In this document: positions 7,086 through 7,255 of the stretch, piece by piece
How positions within the stretch are numbered: position 1 is the first letter of the stretch
Layout: the number at the start of each line of letters is the position of its first letter
Origin: an uncultured Oscillospiraceae bacterium
Lineage (GTDB): Bacteria > Bacillota > Clostridia > Oscillospirales > Oscillospiraceae
DNA: 7,255 nt
Assembly: GCA_934623545.1 (NCBI GenBank)
Contig: CAKTVN010000079.1
Location: 1 to 7,255, forward strand
Reading direction: 5' to 3'
The notes under the pieces: generated by a model
Told to the model about the DNA's origin: nothing
The model's database searches: none
Seen by the model: only the letters and a program-made list of their open reading frames with translations
Made by a program: the position numbers and the translations under genes

Positions 7086-7100
7086 GTTGTTCGCTTTCAA
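7086..7100 (-). promoter_or_regulatory. cre- or LacI-operator-like site upstream of the promoter
   Basis: Minus-strand TTGAAAGCGAACAAC has the CG centre of LacI/CcpA-type operators and fits the first 11 positions of the Gram-positive cre consensus (WTGNAANCGNWNNCW), but fails at the last two. It sits about 17 bases upstream of the candidate -35 box and overlaps the first bases of repeat copy B. Weak evidence; it is not a good palindrome. Confidence 0.25.
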
Positions 7101-7255
7101 GGAAGCTCTGATTCAATTCACAGGAGCGGACGGCGAGAGATTTTTCGTCAAGGCAAGATTTGAAAAGTGAAGGAATCCTTTGTGCACCCGCAAGGGGTGT
7201 GCCGCATCCGCGGCGCTTCTATGTCGCTGGCGGCTGCGCGATATTTCAAGCTTTT
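7099..7255 (+). repeat. 157-bp dispersed repeat, copy B (runs to the window edge)
   Basis: This is the plus-strand counterpart of 5021-5177, ungapped, with 21 differences, most of them transitions. It points away from the permease genes, opposite to copy A, so the two copies form an inverted pair around the permease genes. The match continues to the last base of the window, so the element is probably longer. No reading frame with family resemblance lies in it. Between it and ATG 6961 I see only the promoter, operator-like site and hairpin listed separately. Confidence 0.9.

Noticed and set aside
1..7255. A CRISPR array, tRNA, rRNA or IS transposase
   Set aside because: I saw no regularly spaced direct repeats, no tRNA-like or rRNA sequence and no transposase-like reading frame. 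The repeats present are inverted or a dispersed pair.

Overview
The window looks like a piece of chromosome from a fairly GC-rich, low-complexity-free member of the Firmicutes, most likely a gut clostridium of the Oscillospirales type. This rests on strong GGAGG ribosome binding sites, Gram-positive style CUT1 permeases of about 300 residues, and a 493-residue amylomaltase-type MalQ. The lineage is an inference; no marker gene is present.

All five protein genes lie on the minus strand and form one maltodextrin/glycogen locus. In order of transcription (high to low coordinates) they are: two ABC sugar-transporter permeases (6961-6047 and 6047-5181, joined by a TAATG overlap), a LacI-family repressor (4921-3908), 4-alpha-glucanotransferase malQ (3901-2420, 6 bases after the repressor stop), and a glycogen/maltodextrin phosphorylase (from 2118 to beyond base 1, 706 codons seen, C-terminus outside the window). 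The expected logic is that a binding protein (not in the window) delivers maltodextrins to the permease pair and an ATPase encoded elsewhere powers uptake. MalQ then reshuffles short dextrins into longer ones, and the phosphorylase releases glucose-1-phosphate. The LacI protein presumably controls the locus.

The non-coding stretches are unusually rich in structure. (1) 2119-2419, between malQ and the phosphorylase, is almost entirely a chain of inverted repeats, ending in an intrinsic-terminator-like hairpin just before the phosphorylase ribosome binding site. (2) 4922-5180 holds one copy of a 157-bp repeat that begins 3 bp after the permease stop and runs toward the repressor gene. (3) 6962-7255 holds a likely promoter overlapped by a 51-bp hairpin, a cre/LacI-operator-like site, and a second copy of the same 157-bp repeat in opposite orientation, cut by the window edge.

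The two repeat copies match at 136 of 157 positions without gaps by hand count. The substitutions that fall in predicted stems all keep pairing through G-U on one strand only, which suggests a structured RNA element. This is the strongest candidate for something undescribed here. The long open frames on the plus strand are antisense shadows of the minus-strand genes.
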